Shown here piece by piece: positions 16,499-24,831 of a stretch of 64,000 bases of DNA (its first letter is position 1; each line of letters opens with the position of its first letter). The stretch is from an uncultured Prevotella sp. (lineage in GTDB: Bacteria > Bacteroidota > Bacteroidia > Bacteroidales > Bacteroidaceae), in the NCBI GenBank assembly GCA_900771975.1, contig CAAGPV010000050.1, positions 5,165 through 69,164 of the forward strand. Reading direction: 5' to 3'. Made by a program: the position numbers and the translations under genes. The notes under the pieces were generated by a model, which worked only from the letters and a program-made list of their open reading frames with translations, made no database searches and was not told where the DNA came from.

Positions 16499-17290
16499 CT
16501 ATTTGCGGTGAAGATTTTGACTTACATTTGCCCTGATTTTGTCAAGATAGGCATGCATTCCATCAGCATCCCGATTGTCTATCACATCCAACAACACTTT
16601 CAATTCTTCCCTTATCTGGGCCACCTGATCGTGAGTATAGGGGTTGAAAAGTACTTCTTGCAATAAATAATCATCTTCGCCAAGCACCCCTTTGGCTATG
16701 GCCATGTGGCGTTTAAAGGTTGTACCGGGAGCATCCTGATGCTTCATCACCGCTGCAAACACGAAAGTAGAGACAAACGGAATACTCAACGAGTAGGCTA
16801 CCATCTGGTCATGTTCAACAAATGAATATTCGTAAACATTGAGTCCCAGCTTACGGTATAGTTCCTTAAAGAATGCCCGCCCCATAAAGTCACCTTCATT
16901 AATGACTACTGCATTTTCTTCGCTAAGCTGATTGAGATTGGCAAAGGTTGGTCCAAACATAGGGTGTGTAGAAACATAGGGATGTCCTGCCGATTCGTAA
17001 AACTCCTTCAGATGGGTCTTTACAGAACTTATGTCGCTCAATACACAATTGGGAGGAAGCAACGGCAAGACTTCTTCAAACGCCGGAATCGTGTACTTTA
17101 CGGTTACGGCATTGATGACCAGCTCGGGTTGGAAGTCCCGAACCTCTTCCAGACTGGAAAAACGTTGGCAATTATAGGTAAAACGCAACCGCTTAGGTTC
17201 TTTCTCATAGACACCCACTTCATGGTCGAAGCTAAGCACGTCGATGAAAAAGCTTCCCATCTTGCCTGCTCCCATTATCAATATCTTCAT
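16499..17290 (-). CDS. tyrA: Prephenate dehydrogenase
   Basis: NAD(P)-dependent oxidative decarboxylation of prephenate to 4-hydroxyphenylpyruvate in tyrosine synthesis. At 263 aa it is a single-domain enzyme without a chorismate mutase fusion, because the mutase is carried by the neighbouring DAHP synthase. The N-terminal Rossmann motif is ILIMGAGKMGSFFIDVLSF (residues 3-21). Other family motifs are LSDISSVKTHLKEFYE near 95-110, VSTHPMFGPTF near 115-125, and the C-terminal helical domain with FVEHDQMVAYSLSIPF. It lies 6 bases after the DAHP synthase/mutase gene. Confidence 0.93.
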   Translation of the reverse strand: MKILIMGAGKMGSFFIDVLSFDHEVGVYEKEPKRLRFTYNCQRFSSLEEVRDFQPELVINAVTVKYTIPAFEEVLPLLPPNCVLSDISSVKTHLKEFYESAGHPYVSTHPMFGPTFANLNQLSEENAVVINEGDFMGRAFFKELYRKLGLNVYEYSFVEHDQMVAYSLSIPFVSTFVFAAVMKHQDAPGTTFKRHMAIAKGVLGEDDYLLQEVLFNPYTHDQVAQIREELKVLLDVIDNRDADGMHAYLDKIRANVSQNLHRK

Positions 17291-17296
17291 AGCAAC

Positions 17297-18361
17297 TTAC
17301 TGATTGACAATTTCCAACTGTTGGCGAACGCTCTCTTCGTGTATTTCCTCAAAAATGCGGGCAACCGACTCGGGACTTATACCGATGAGGCTACCTTGTG
17401 CGCCACGCTTTTCGAGAATTTCGTTATACCGAGAAGCTTGCAGCACGGTAAGGTTATGTTCACGTTTGTATTGACCAATCTCACGGCACACACGCATACG
17501 ACGAGACAACAAATCCATCAATTGATTGTCGAGTTCGTCTATTTGAGCGCGAAGTTGTCGCAGGCCCTCTGTTGTAGTGTGTTCGTCACGAATAACCAAC
17601 AACGACAGGATGTAGTCCAGCACGTCTGGTGTTACCTGTTGTTTAGCATCGCTCCAAGCTTCATCCGGATTGCAGTGGCTTTCTACTATCAATCCGTCAA
17701 AACCCAAATCCATTGCTTGTTGGCATAGCGGGGCAATAAGTTCCCTGCGGCCTCCGATATGACTCGGATCACAAACAATTGGCAAATTGGGAATGCGGCG
17801 ATGCAGTTCTATAGGAATCTGCCACATGGGAAGATTGCGGTATATCTTCTTGTCTGCACTGGAGAAGCCACGATGAATGGCAGCCATTCGCTTAATGCCC
17901 GCCTGATTGATGCGTTCCATGGCTCCCACCCACAGTTCAAGGTCGGGATTCACCGGGTTTTTCACAAATACAGGAACATCTACTCCCCGCAATGAATCGG
18001 CAATGTCTTGCATGGCAAAGGGGTTTGCACTGGTTCGGGCTCCTATCCAAAGGATGTCTACTCCATACTTCAAGCAAAGTTCCACATGCTCGGGTTTTGC
18101 CACCTCGGTGGCTACCAACATACCCGTTTCTTCCTTAACCCGCTTTAACCAAGGCAATGCCTTTTCGCCATTTCCTTCAAATCCACCTGGCTTTGTACGC
18201 GGTTTCCACACTCCGGCACGGAACATATGGCAACCTTTTTCTGCCAACTGGCGAGCAGTATCTAAAACTTGTTCTTCTGTCTCGGCCGAGCAAGGACCAG
18301 CTATGACAAATGGACGTTCGTTATCACTTGGTAGATGAAGAGGGTCTAATTCTAATTCCAT
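17297..18361 (-). CDS. Bifunctional DAHP synthase / chorismate mutase (type II)
   Basis: Fusion of 3-deoxy-7-phosphoheptulonate synthase, the entry step of the shikimate pathway, with an AroQ-type chorismate mutase, the entry to Phe/Tyr. The 354-aa protein has the synthase part at about residues 10-250 (FVIAGPCSAETEEQVLDTA, AGVWKPRTKPGGFEGNG, VCDPSHIGGRRE, LIVESHCNPDEA) and a C-terminal helical mutase at about 265-350 (LRQLRAQIDELDNQLMDLLS, RMRVCREIGQYKRE). The fusion lets the mutase product inhibit flux into the pathway, as known for this class. It is the third structural gene of the operon. Confidence 0.94.
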   Translation of the reverse strand: MELELDPLHLPSDNERPFVIAGPCSAETEEQVLDTARQLAEKGCHMFRAGVWKPRTKPGGFEGNGEKALPWLKRVKEETGMLVATEVAKPEHVELCLKYGVDILWIGARTSANPFAMQDIADSLRGVDVPVFVKNPVNPDLELWVGAMERINQAGIKRMAAIHRGFSSADKKIYRNLPMWQIPIELHRRIPNLPIVCDPSHIGGRRELIAPLCQQAMDLGFDGLIVESHCNPDEAWSDAKQQVTPDVLDYILSLLVIRDEHTTTEGLRQLRAQIDELDNQLMDLLSRRMRVCREIGQYKREHNLTVLQASRYNEILEKRGAQGSLIGISPESVARIFEEIHEESVRQQLEIVNQ

Positions 18362-18409
18362 ATTATTATAGTTATTTTGTTTTGTTTTCTTATTCTATTG
18401 AATGGTTTG

Positions 18410-19591
18410 TCATTTCATTTGCCGGATGCGCGCCAGAGCTTCCTTTAGTCGCTCATCTTTGGCGCAAAGACTTATGCGTATGTAACGTTTGCCATTAGAG
18501 CCGAAAATAAAGCCTGGTGTCAGGAACACACGTGCATTATGCAGCACTTTTTCCGTCAGTTCTTCTGCATCTGAATAGCAATCGGGGATATGCCCCCATA
18601 AGAACATTCCCACCTGATGAGGATCAAACTCACATCCAAGTTCCCGCATGATTTGTTCTGCCGTTTCACGGCGGCGATGATAGACATTAAAGTTATACTC
18701 CCTATGCCAAGCATCGTCATTGGTACGATAAGCCTCAGCGGCAGCCAACTGTATAGCCTTAAATGTTCCCGAATCGATATTGCTCTTCACCTTCAATATC
18801 CAGGAAATGAATGTAGCATTGGAGGCACAAAGGCCAACTCTCCATCCAGGCATATTATAAGCTTTGGACATGGAATTGAACTCTATACAACACTCTTTAG
18901 CCCCGGGCACTTGCAAAATACTCAACTTTTTCCCTTCGTTGAGGATAAAGGAATAGGGATTGTCGTTAACAACCACTATGCCATGGCGTTTGGCAAAATC
19001 CACCAAACGCTCGTAAGTGGCGCGTTGGGCATTACCGCCTGTAGGCATATTGGGATAGTTGGTCCACATAAGACGTACACGCGAGAGGTCAATCTGTTCG
19101 ATTTGTTCGAAGTCGGGCTGCCATCCATTCTCTTCACAGAGGTCATAATTAACAACTTCTGCCCCTAACAATTTACTCAAGGAAGTATATGTAGGATAAC
19201 CTGGATTGGGCACCAGTACTTGTTCGCCCGGGTTTACAAAAGCCAACGTAGTGTGCAATATTCCTTCTTTTGAACCTATCAAAGGCTGAATTTCCGATTT
19301 GGGATCAAGTTCAACACCATACCAACGTTGATAGAAGCCTGCCATTGCCTCTCTAAGTTCCGTAGTTCCCATAGTGGGTTGATAGCCGTGGGCGGCAGGT
19401 TGCCGGGCCACCTCGCATAATTTTTCAACCGTTTGTGCAGAAGGCGGCAGGTCTGGCGATCCTATAGCAAGCGAGATAATATCTTGCCCCTGTTCATTGA
19501 GTCGGGCAATTTCCTTCAGTTTACGGCTGAAATAGTATTCTTGAACAGCCAACACTCGGTCGGCAGGTTTAACAGCTTTCATATTCTCCAA
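18410..19591 (-). CDS. PLP-dependent aminotransferase (aspartate/aromatic class I)
   Basis: Class I/II aminotransferase, 393 aa, presumed to transaminate prephenate, phenylpyruvate or hydroxyphenylpyruvate given its place between pheA and the DAHP synthase/mutase. Conserved parts are ISLAIGSPDLPPS near the N-terminus, YPTMGTTELREAMAGFY, PNPGYPTYTSLSKLLGAE, NYPNMPTGGNA, VVNDNPYS, the PLP lysine in FNSMSKAYNMPGWRVG near 235-250, and the C-terminal RYIRISLCA arginine motif. The 5' end overlaps pheA by 23 bases; an ATG 9 bases further in is also possible. Substrate is inferred from context. Confidence 0.9.
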   Translation of the reverse strand: MENMKAVKPADRVLAVQEYYFSRKLKEIARLNEQGQDIISLAIGSPDLPPSAQTVEKLCEVARQPAAHGYQPTMGTTELREAMAGFYQRWYGVELDPKSEIQPLIGSKEGILHTTLAFVNPGEQVLVPNPGYPTYTSLSKLLGAEVVNYDLCEENGWQPDFEQIEQIDLSRVRLMWTNYPNMPTGGNAQRATYERLVDFAKRHGIVVVNDNPYSFILNEGKKLSILQVPGAKECCIEFNSMSKAYNMPGWRVGLCASNATFISWILKVKSNIDSGTFKAIQLAAAEAYRTNDDAWHREYNFNVYHRRRETAEQIMRELGCEFDPHQVGMFLWGHIPDCYSDAEELTEKVLHNARVFLTPGFIFGSNGKRYIRISLCAKDERLKEALARIRQMK

Positions 19592-20399
19592 GTATTTTAA
19601 GTTCTTTTGTCAATGGGACAATGGCATCTATCGCCTGCCTGTAACGTATAATATTGTCGAAAGTAACATCTACATAAAACAGATATTGCCACTCTTGGCC
19701 TATTATAGGCAACGACTGTATCTTTGTGAGGTTGATGCCATAAAAAGACAGTATGGTCAACACCTTGCTTAAACTTCCTTCCTGATGTGTTAAGGAGAAC
19801 ACCAAACTTGCTTTGTCGGGTTTCACTCTTGAGCGCAAGTTGTTGGCTCTATCTGGTGAACAGGCCACCAAAAAGCGTGTGTAGTTGTGTTTATTGTCTT
19901 CTATGGCGTCTTCCAAGATTTTAAGACCATAATGGCGGGCCGCTTCGGCATTACATATTGCAGCCCACCCGTCACAATGTTTCTCGGAAATAAACTGTGC
20001 AGCTCCAGCTGTATCTTCAGCTTCAACCGCTTTTATCCCTGGATGAGAAGCAAGAAACCTGCGGCACTGCATTAAAGCCACAGGATGAGAGTGGACTTCA
20101 CCAACAGTATTCCACGAATCGCTCGGTAGACAGCAAATGCTATGTTGAATATGCAATTTGTGCTCGCCTACGACTTCCAATCCCGACTGGCGCAACAACT
20201 CATAATTGTGAAGTAACGAGCCTGCAATTGTGTTTTCTATAGCCAGCAACGCTATAACTGACGCATCTTGACGTACGCTCTCGAAAACTTGTTCAAAAGT
20301 GGGACAACATATCAGTTCAATTTGCTCGCTCTGAAAATACTGATGAGCTGCAATGTCATGAAAACTTCCAATTTCTCCTTGTATAGCTACCCGTTTCAC
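19569..20399 (-). CDS. pheA: Prephenate dehydratase
   Basis: Converts prephenate to phenylpyruvate in phenylalanine synthesis and carries a C-terminal ACT regulatory domain that senses Phe. The 276-aa protein starts MKRVAIQGEIGSFHDIAAHQ, the typical substrate-binding N-terminus, with LLAIENTIAGSLLHNYELL near 49-67 and the catalytic-region NYTRFLVA near 173-180. The ACT domain (about 190-276) contains LVFSLTHQEGSLSKVLTILS and INLTKIQSLPI. It is the first structural gene, preceded by a leader peptide and terminator. Confidence 0.95.
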   Translation of the reverse strand: MKRVAIQGEIGSFHDIAAHQYFQSEQIELICCPTFEQVFESVRQDASVIALLAIENTIAGSLLHNYELLRQSGLEVVGEHKLHIQHSICCLPSDSWNTVGEVHSHPVALMQCRRFLASHPGIKAVEAEDTAGAAQFISEKHCDGWAAICNAEAARHYGLKILEDAIEDNKHNYTRFLVACSPDRANNLRSRVKPDKASLVFSLTHQEGSLSKVLTILSFYGINLTKIQSLPIIGQEWQYLFYVDVTFDNIIRYRQAIDAIVPLTKELKILGEYESC

Positions 20400-20427
20400 G
20401 TTTGTTCGTCTTTTTTGGTTTAAATCG

Positions 20428-20466
20428 ACAAAAAAACGGTCTCACTTTTAATCAGCGGGACCGTTT
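20428..20466 (-). terminator. Attenuator terminator upstream of pheA
   Basis: Minus strand: AAACGGTC (20466-20459) pairs perfectly with GACCGTTT (20441-20434), followed by a T run to about 20430. It lies between the leader peptide and the pheA ATG, so transcription of the operon must pass through it. CCCGCT at 20458-20453, at the base of its loop, is complementary to AGCGGG inside the leader peptide gene (20519-20514), giving a possible competing antiterminator pairing. Confidence 0.85.
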
Positions 20467-20500
20467 CGATATATTTTCTAAATGATTTATAAGTTGAAAT

Positions 20501-20578
20501 TTATACGCAACTCCCCGCTCTACATTTCCATGCAAAGTAAAAATAAAAGTAATAAAACGCTGCATACAATTTACTCAT
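20501..20578 (-). CDS. Phe/Tyr-rich leader peptide of the aromatic operon
   Basis: A 25-codon reading frame, M-S-K-L-Y-A-A then F-Y-Y-F-Y-F-Y-F, then A-W-K-C-R-A-G-S-C-V. Eight consecutive codons encode Phe or Tyr, with a ninth Tyr and a Trp nearby. It begins about 20 bases after the predicted transcription start and ends 35 bases before the attenuator stem. This is the hallmark of ribosome-mediated attenuation: shortage of charged tRNA-Phe or tRNA-Tyr would stall the ribosome on these codons, leave AGCGGG (20519-20514) free to pair with CCCGCT (20458-20453), and hinder the terminator; unimpeded translation would cover AGCGGG and let termination occur. The mechanism is inference from layout and known enteric pheA/trp precedents. 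Confidence 0.88.
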   Translation of the reverse strand: MSKLYAAFYYFYFYFAWKCRAGSCV

Positions 20579-20603
20579 ATTCATTTTTGTTTCTTTTATA
20601 TGG

Positions 20604-20635
20604 CAAAATTATCATTTTTATTTCATATAAGCAAA
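20604..20635 (-). promoter_or_regulatory. Promoter of the aromatic (pheA) operon
   Basis: Minus strand: TTTG at 20635-20632, 20-base spacer, TAATTTTG at 20611-20604. The predicted start lies near 20598, upstream of the leader peptide. Confidence 0.8.
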
Positions 20636-20720
20636 CATTTTAATGGAAAAATTCCATTTTTATTTGCAATACATTCGTTTTTCTATATTTGCGCTAAAGT
20701 TTTGCTTACTGTTCAAGATA

Positions 20721-21593
20721 TTATCCCAGCGGATTATTATGATAGGCCCGACGCGTTTTTTCCTCTATTCCCTCTGCACTATATTCTCCTGTAATATCGG
20801 CAGTTTCCTTGGGGCTCAACTCCAAAACTTTCTCCATATCCTTCGCAGCGCCCTCCTTGTCTCCCTGTTCCAAGCGAACTGCGCCACGCTCTTTATAAGC
20901 TTCGAGGTTGAACGGATTGGCTTCAAGAACATTGGTATAATAGTCGATTGCTGCCGGCAAATCGGGGCGTTTCCTTTCAATACGAGCTTTCAACAATAGG
21001 ACATCTTCTTGTCCGTCCGTATGTTCAATCAGCCATTCGGCATCTTCATTTGCCCCAGCCAAGTCGCCCATTGACAACAATATTTCAGAACGCAACAAAT
21101 AGGCCTCTCCATAGTTGGGATCCAAGGCGATGGCCTTGGTTGCCATAGCGACGGCATTGACATCATCACCTTGACCTCTTGAAGCTTCTGCATAAAGGAA
21201 ACTTACAACCGGATTGTCTTTATCAAGCAACAATGCCTTTTCGCAAGCTCCACTCATGGCACTGTAATCTTCCATCATGAAAGCTACATTTGCCATACGA
21301 ATGAATATTTGCTGATTGTCCGGTTGAGCTTCGGCTAATTTTTGCAATTCGTCAAAAGCCTGTAGCAACTCGTTGGTTCGGACAAACGCTTGCGACAAAT
21401 AGTCGTGAATTTCTAAATCGTCTTTTATTTCCAATGCGTGTTGAAAGCACTTTATGGCATAGGCGGTTTCACCGCTTTTCAGAGCACGAACCCCATCATA
21501 TTTCAAGACCTCGAAGTTGCGAGCCACATCCTCTTTTCTTTTTTCTTCTGTAGTTTCCTCTTTTGATCCAAAAAGTTTTTGAAAAAAATTCAT
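20721..21593 (-). CDS. Tetratricopeptide repeat protein
   Basis: Cytoplasmic TPR scaffold of 290 aa; no signal peptide (starts MNFFQKLFGSKEE, with a charged linker). From about residue 30 to 265 there are roughly six TPR units, for example YDGVRALKSGETAYAIKCFQ, HDYLSQAFVRTNELLQAFDE, YAEASRGQGDDVNAVAMATK and YKERGAVRLEQGDKEGAAKD. TPR arrays bind partner proteins; no catalytic domain is present. It follows the 198-aa secreted-protein gene by 22 bases and is likely co-transcribed. Its function is not inferable from the neighbourhood. Confidence 0.85.
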   Translation of the reverse strand: MNFFQKLFGSKEETTEEKRKEDVARNFEVLKYDGVRALKSGETAYAIKCFQHALEIKDDLEIHDYLSQAFVRTNELLQAFDELQKLAEAQPDNQQIFIRMANVAFMMEDYSAMSGACEKALLLDKDNPVVSFLYAEASRGQGDDVNAVAMATKAIALDPNYGEAYLLRSEILLSMGDLAGANEDAEWLIEHTDGQEDVLLLKARIERKRPDLPAAIDYYTNVLEANPFNLEAYKERGAVRLEQGDKEGAAKDMEKVLELSPKETADITGEYSAEGIEEKTRRAYHNNPLG

Positions 21594-21615
21594 ATTGTCT
21601 ATTTCTTGCTTGTTA

Positions 21616-22212
21616 TTATCTGTTGGATTCTATTTTCTTACACAATTTACGATAATCGTTAATGGGGATAACATCCGTGCGTTCCCATTTTGGCCACATA
21701 TCTATCAACGGACTAACCGCCTTACCTACATCCTTATAACGTCCGAAACAAAACTTTGCATTAATGTATCCATCCGTTCCATCACGCGCAACGATATAGC
21801 AGAACATGGTTTGAAGGTAGCCGACTACCGTTTCCTGAACAACTTCTTCACTCAACCACTCTTGCTGAGGACACACACAACTCTCTATTTCTGCATTTGG
21901 ATATTTTGCCTGAAATTGTTCAATACACGTTTTACGTAGTTGGTCTCCATCCTCTCCCTTGTATAGATTGGTGCGATAAAGCATCATATAATATGTTCCA
22001 TGTACTTTATACTCATCCAAATGCTTTGGTTGAATACCCAATTTTCCTCCTATTTCACCACTTGCTTTGCGGACTCCTTTTTTGGTGTTTTTCCAAAACT
22101 TTGACACTTTCTTGCCAAAAGATGCATTTTGTGAAGATGTAGCAGGCAACTGCGCCTCAACAGACAACGCCACAACCCACATCGAAAACATTATAGATAT
22201 CAATCTCTTCAT
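21616..22212 (-). CDS. Secreted hypothetical protein
   Basis: A 198-aa protein from the ATG at 22212, which gives a clean signal peptide (MKRLISIMFSMWVVALSVEA, then Q). The frame is open to 22275, but that start would put extra residues ahead of the signal and lies upstream of a TAAGTTTG -7 box (22241-22234). The mature part has a basic stretch (KFWKNTKKGVRKASGEIGGK), YYMMLYRTNLYKGEDGD, and four cysteines in the second half (TCIEQF, ESCVCPQQ, MFCYIV). I do not recognise a family. It is upstream of, and likely co-transcribed with, the TPR gene. Confidence 0.7.
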   Translation of the reverse strand: MKRLISIMFSMWVVALSVEAQLPATSSQNASFGKKVSKFWKNTKKGVRKASGEIGGKLGIQPKHLDEYKVHGTYYMMLYRTNLYKGEDGDQLRKTCIEQFQAKYPNAEIESCVCPQQEWLSEEVVQETVVGYLQTMFCYIVARDGTDGYINAKFCFGRYKDVGKAVSPLIDMWPKWERTDVIPINDYRKLCKKIESNR

Positions 22213-22323
22213 TTCCACTTTATCTTTTACGTGCAAACTTACGCAAATTCTTTCAAACACCCATCTGTTTTTCATAAAAAGTATATTCCAAAAATGTCAT
22301 GCGGCAAATAAAAAAAGAAATGT

Positions 22324-22354
22324 TTTGACAACACATTTTCTTTGGCTATCTTTG
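22324..22354 (+). promoter_or_regulatory. Promoter of the aldose epimerase gene
   Basis: TTTG at 22324-22327, 19-base spacer, TATCTTTG at 22347-22354: an exact consensus match, 29 bases ahead of the ATG. Confidence 0.85.
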
Positions 22355-22383
22355 TAACATTAAAAACAGTCACTTGAAAACAA

Positions 22384-23532
22384 ATGAAAAAACACCTTAT
22401 TTATATTATATTGCTCTCGGCTATGCTATCGACATTGTGCCATGGTCAAACACCCACTTTGTCAGGCTTGTCCCCACAACGGTTTGCTTCGACCATCGAG
22501 GGGAAACCTACTTCCCTGTACATACTGCGCAACAGCAAAGGCATAGAAGCTTGCATTACTAACTACGGGGCGAGACTGGTGTCACTGATGGAACCAGACA
22601 GGAACGGGAAACTGGAAGATGTGGTATTAGGCTACGACAACATAACAGACTACCATACAAAAGGACAAAACTTTGGGGCTACGGTCGGACGATATATTGG
22701 GCGCATCATCGGGCCTAAGTTCACCATTGACTCTACCACCTATACGCTTCAAGACAATGGGAAAGGAGTAATCTCCCACGGAGGCAACCCGGGATTTGCC
22801 AACCGCGTATGGGACATAATAGACCAAACCGAACAGAAACTTGTCTTACGCTATATTTCTCCTGACGGTGAAAACGGATTCCCAGGCAAACTAACCACAA
22901 TCCTTACCTACACGCTACTTGAAGACGGGGCTTTAGAAGTAGACTTCCAAGCTACTACGACCAAAGCTACCCATGTGAATCTATCCAACCACTCGTTCTT
23001 TAACATTAGTGGCAACCCTGTACAATCAGTTGAAGCACAATACCTTTGGATAGACAGCAAAAAAATAGCGGAATACGACCAACACAAGAACGTAACCGGC
23101 CATTTTTATAAAGTCAGACACACGCCTTTTGACTTTCGGAAACCGCACGCTATAGGCGAACGCATCAACAACGACAACGAGCAACTGAACATAACGGGAG
23201 GCTACGACCACGCCTTTGCCTTACGACATTCAGGCGATATCAGCAAGCCTGCCGCCATACTCTTCGACGCAAAAAGCGGTAGAACACTTACAGTATATAC
23301 CACAGAACCCGCCATACAGATTTATACTGGCAATGGCCTTAAGGGCAATCAAACTGGCAAGCAAGGCATCACCTATTGCAAACGAGCTGCCATTTGTCTC
23401 GAAACTCTTCATTTTGCAGATAGCCCCAACAAGCCTAAATTTCCCAGCACTCTGCTCCGTCCTGAACAAACCTATCATTCGACTACCATCTTCTCCTTTA
23501 CCACAAACCAACGTTCTTCCATAAGACCGTAA
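22384..23532 (+). CDS. galM: Aldose 1-epimerase (exported)
   Basis: Mutarotase interconverting alpha and beta anomers of galactose or glucose. The 382-aa protein carries a signal peptide (about 1-21, ISLLLSA-type hydrophobic core ending CHGQ), so it acts in the periplasm, as is usual for Bacteroidota forms. Family motifs are ITNYGARLVSLMEPDRNGK near 58-76, GATVGRYIGRI with the sugar-binding region, ISHGGNPGFANRVWD with the catalytic-type His, THVNLSNHSFFNISG, and the catalytic glutamate region near AICLETLHFADSPNKPKFPS. It is monocistronic with its own promoter. Confidence 0.92.
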   Translation: MKKHLIYIILLSAMLSTLCHGQTPTLSGLSPQRFASTIEGKPTSLYILRNSKGIEACITNYGARLVSLMEPDRNGKLEDVVLGYDNITDYHTKGQNFGATVGRYIGRIIGPKFTIDSTTYTLQDNGKGVISHGGNPGFANRVWDIIDQTEQKLVLRYISPDGENGFPGKLTTILTYTLLEDGALEVDFQATTTKATHVNLSNHSFFNISGNPVQSVEAQYLWIDSKKIAEYDQHKNVTGHFYKVRHTPFDFRKPHAIGERINNDNEQLNITGGYDHAFALRHSGDISKPAAILFDAKSGRTLTVYTTEPAIQIYTGNGLKGNQTGKQGITYCKRAAICLETLHFADSPNKPKFPSTLLRPEQTYHSTTIFSFTTNQRSSIRP

Positions 23533-23615
23533 GAGCAAGGGCTGAATAAACAAGTGGCAAAAGTGATTGCAACTTATAACGATCCTTTATAGAAAGCAAA
23601 TAAATTTTAAAAGAT

Positions 23616-23646
23616 TTTGCCGTTAGCCTACAAAAACGTAAATTTG
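23616..23646 (+). promoter_or_regulatory. Promoter giving a near-leaderless transcript
   Basis: TTTG at 23616-23619, 19-base spacer, TAAATTTG at 23639-23646. The ATG of the next gene is at 23653, only 6 bases beyond the -7 box, so the mRNA should have almost no 5' leader. Confidence 0.75.
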
Positions 23647-23652
23647 CAACAT

Positions 23653-24456
23653 ATGAAGAAATTATGGTTAATAGCTTTGATTGGCGTAATTGGGCTTCCT
23701 GTAGAAGCGCAAGACGGATGCAGTAACGACACGATAGCCGTTGCCCCTATACAATCGTCTCAATTGATGGGATGTCGCGAAGCTTCTCCTGAGGAGAAAG
23801 CTTATGCACAGCACTTGGCGGAGATGAGAGAACAAGAGCAAATCGACCATACTTTACCTGCAATTGACAACAATGGGCAGGTAGAAATCAACAACAGTTT
23901 CTACCCCACCCCCTATTGGGCTTGGAACACTTGGCCCCTACACAAAGGGCTAAACGTCAACCTTGGAACTTCTGTTTTTGCCAATTTTGGAGGAAACGGC
24001 CATCATGGAGCCGGTTTTACCCAAGATGTTTCGTTAATGTATGTCACCAATCTATCAAAAAAGGCAACACTTGCAGTTGGCGGCTACCTTAACAATATGA
24101 CCTATAGCGGAGACAACTATACCACAGCTGGACTTACAGCTATTTTAGGTTATCGGTTTGACGAGCATTGGAGTGCTTATGCCTTTATACAGAAAGCATT
24201 TGTAAGTGACAATGTAAGGCCCACTTTCTACCACCCATATTGGGGAGGATACGACTATTACGGATTGGGCTATTTAGGCGGATTGGGCATGGGGTATAAC
24301 TCTTGGAACAACCGAATGGTAGACCGCATTGGAGGTGGCGTACGCTACGAATGGGGGAACCATAATTCTTTGGAGATAAACGTTGAATTCGACCACGTCC
24401 CCACCAATATGTCTCATGGTTATGATACACGGCATTACGATTACCCAGTAAGATAA
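23653..24456 (+). CDS. Secreted or outer-membrane hypothetical protein
   Basis: A 267-aa protein starting MKKLWLIALIGVIGLPVEAQ, a clear signal peptide. After a linker with EEKAYAQHLAEMREQEQIDH, the C-terminal two thirds alternate aromatic and glycine residues in short strands (YWAWNTWPLHKGLNVNLGTS, GYLNNMTYSGDNYTTAGLTA, GGVRYEWGNHNSLEINVEFD), as expected of a small outer-membrane beta-barrel. I know no name for it. Frame upstream of 23653 overlaps the promoter and is excluded. Confidence 0.7.
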   Translation: MKKLWLIALIGVIGLPVEAQDGCSNDTIAVAPIQSSQLMGCREASPEEKAYAQHLAEMREQEQIDHTLPAIDNNGQVEINNSFYPTPYWAWNTWPLHKGLNVNLGTSVFANFGGNGHHGAGFTQDVSLMYVTNLSKKATLAVGGYLNNMTYSGDNYTTAGLTAILGYRFDEHWSAYAFIQKAFVSDNVRPTFYHPYWGGYDYYGLGYLGGLGMGYNSWNNRMVDRIGGGVRYEWGNHNSLEINVEFDHVPTNMSHGYDTRHYDYPVR

Positions 24457-24474
24457 TTTTTACTTCCGGAAAAT

Positions 24475-24506
24475 AAGAGTTCCTTAAAAATAACATAACT
24501 CTTTTC
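24475..24506 (+). terminator. Probable terminator after the barrel protein
   Basis: AAGAGTT (24475-24481) pairs with AACTCTT (24497-24503) around a 15-base loop, followed by TTTT. The stem is short, so this is tentative. Confidence 0.4.
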
Positions 24507-24586
24507 CACAATTTCATAACAACCTTCTGTTCATCTTTTGGTAACTTTGCATCAACAAAACAAATATGTAAAATAGCAACCAAAAG

Positions 24587-24802
24587 ATGGAAGAAAAAAC
24601 ATTTAATATTTTCGGCATGAAATGTGCCCACTGCAAAGCAAGTGTAGAAGAAACTCTTAGAAACATCGAAGGTGTTTCTAATGCCTGTGCAGACCTCAAC
24701 AAGAAGACTGTTACCATTGTGTACGACTCGCAAAAAGTCTCCACCTCACAACTGAAACAAGCCGTAGCCAATTGTGGCAACTTTGAGTTGGAAACAGATT
24801 AA
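24587..24802 (+). CDS. Heavy-metal-associated domain protein (CopZ-like)
   Basis: Small cytoplasmic metallochaperone of 71 aa consisting of a single HMA domain with the metal-binding motif GMKCAHC (residues 10-16) and the ferredoxin-like fold pattern through VTIVYDSQKVSTSQLKQAVA. It probably shuttles Cu(I) to the adjacent P-type ATPase, whose gene starts 29 bases downstream. A TAACTTTG -7 box lies at 24542-24549. Confidence 0.9.
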   Translation: MEEKTFNIFGMKCAHCKASVEETLRNIEGVSNACADLNKKTVTIVYDSQKVSTSQLKQAVANCGNFELETD

Positions 24803-24831
24803 TCTCCATTCATCATAACTCTTTGTAATAA

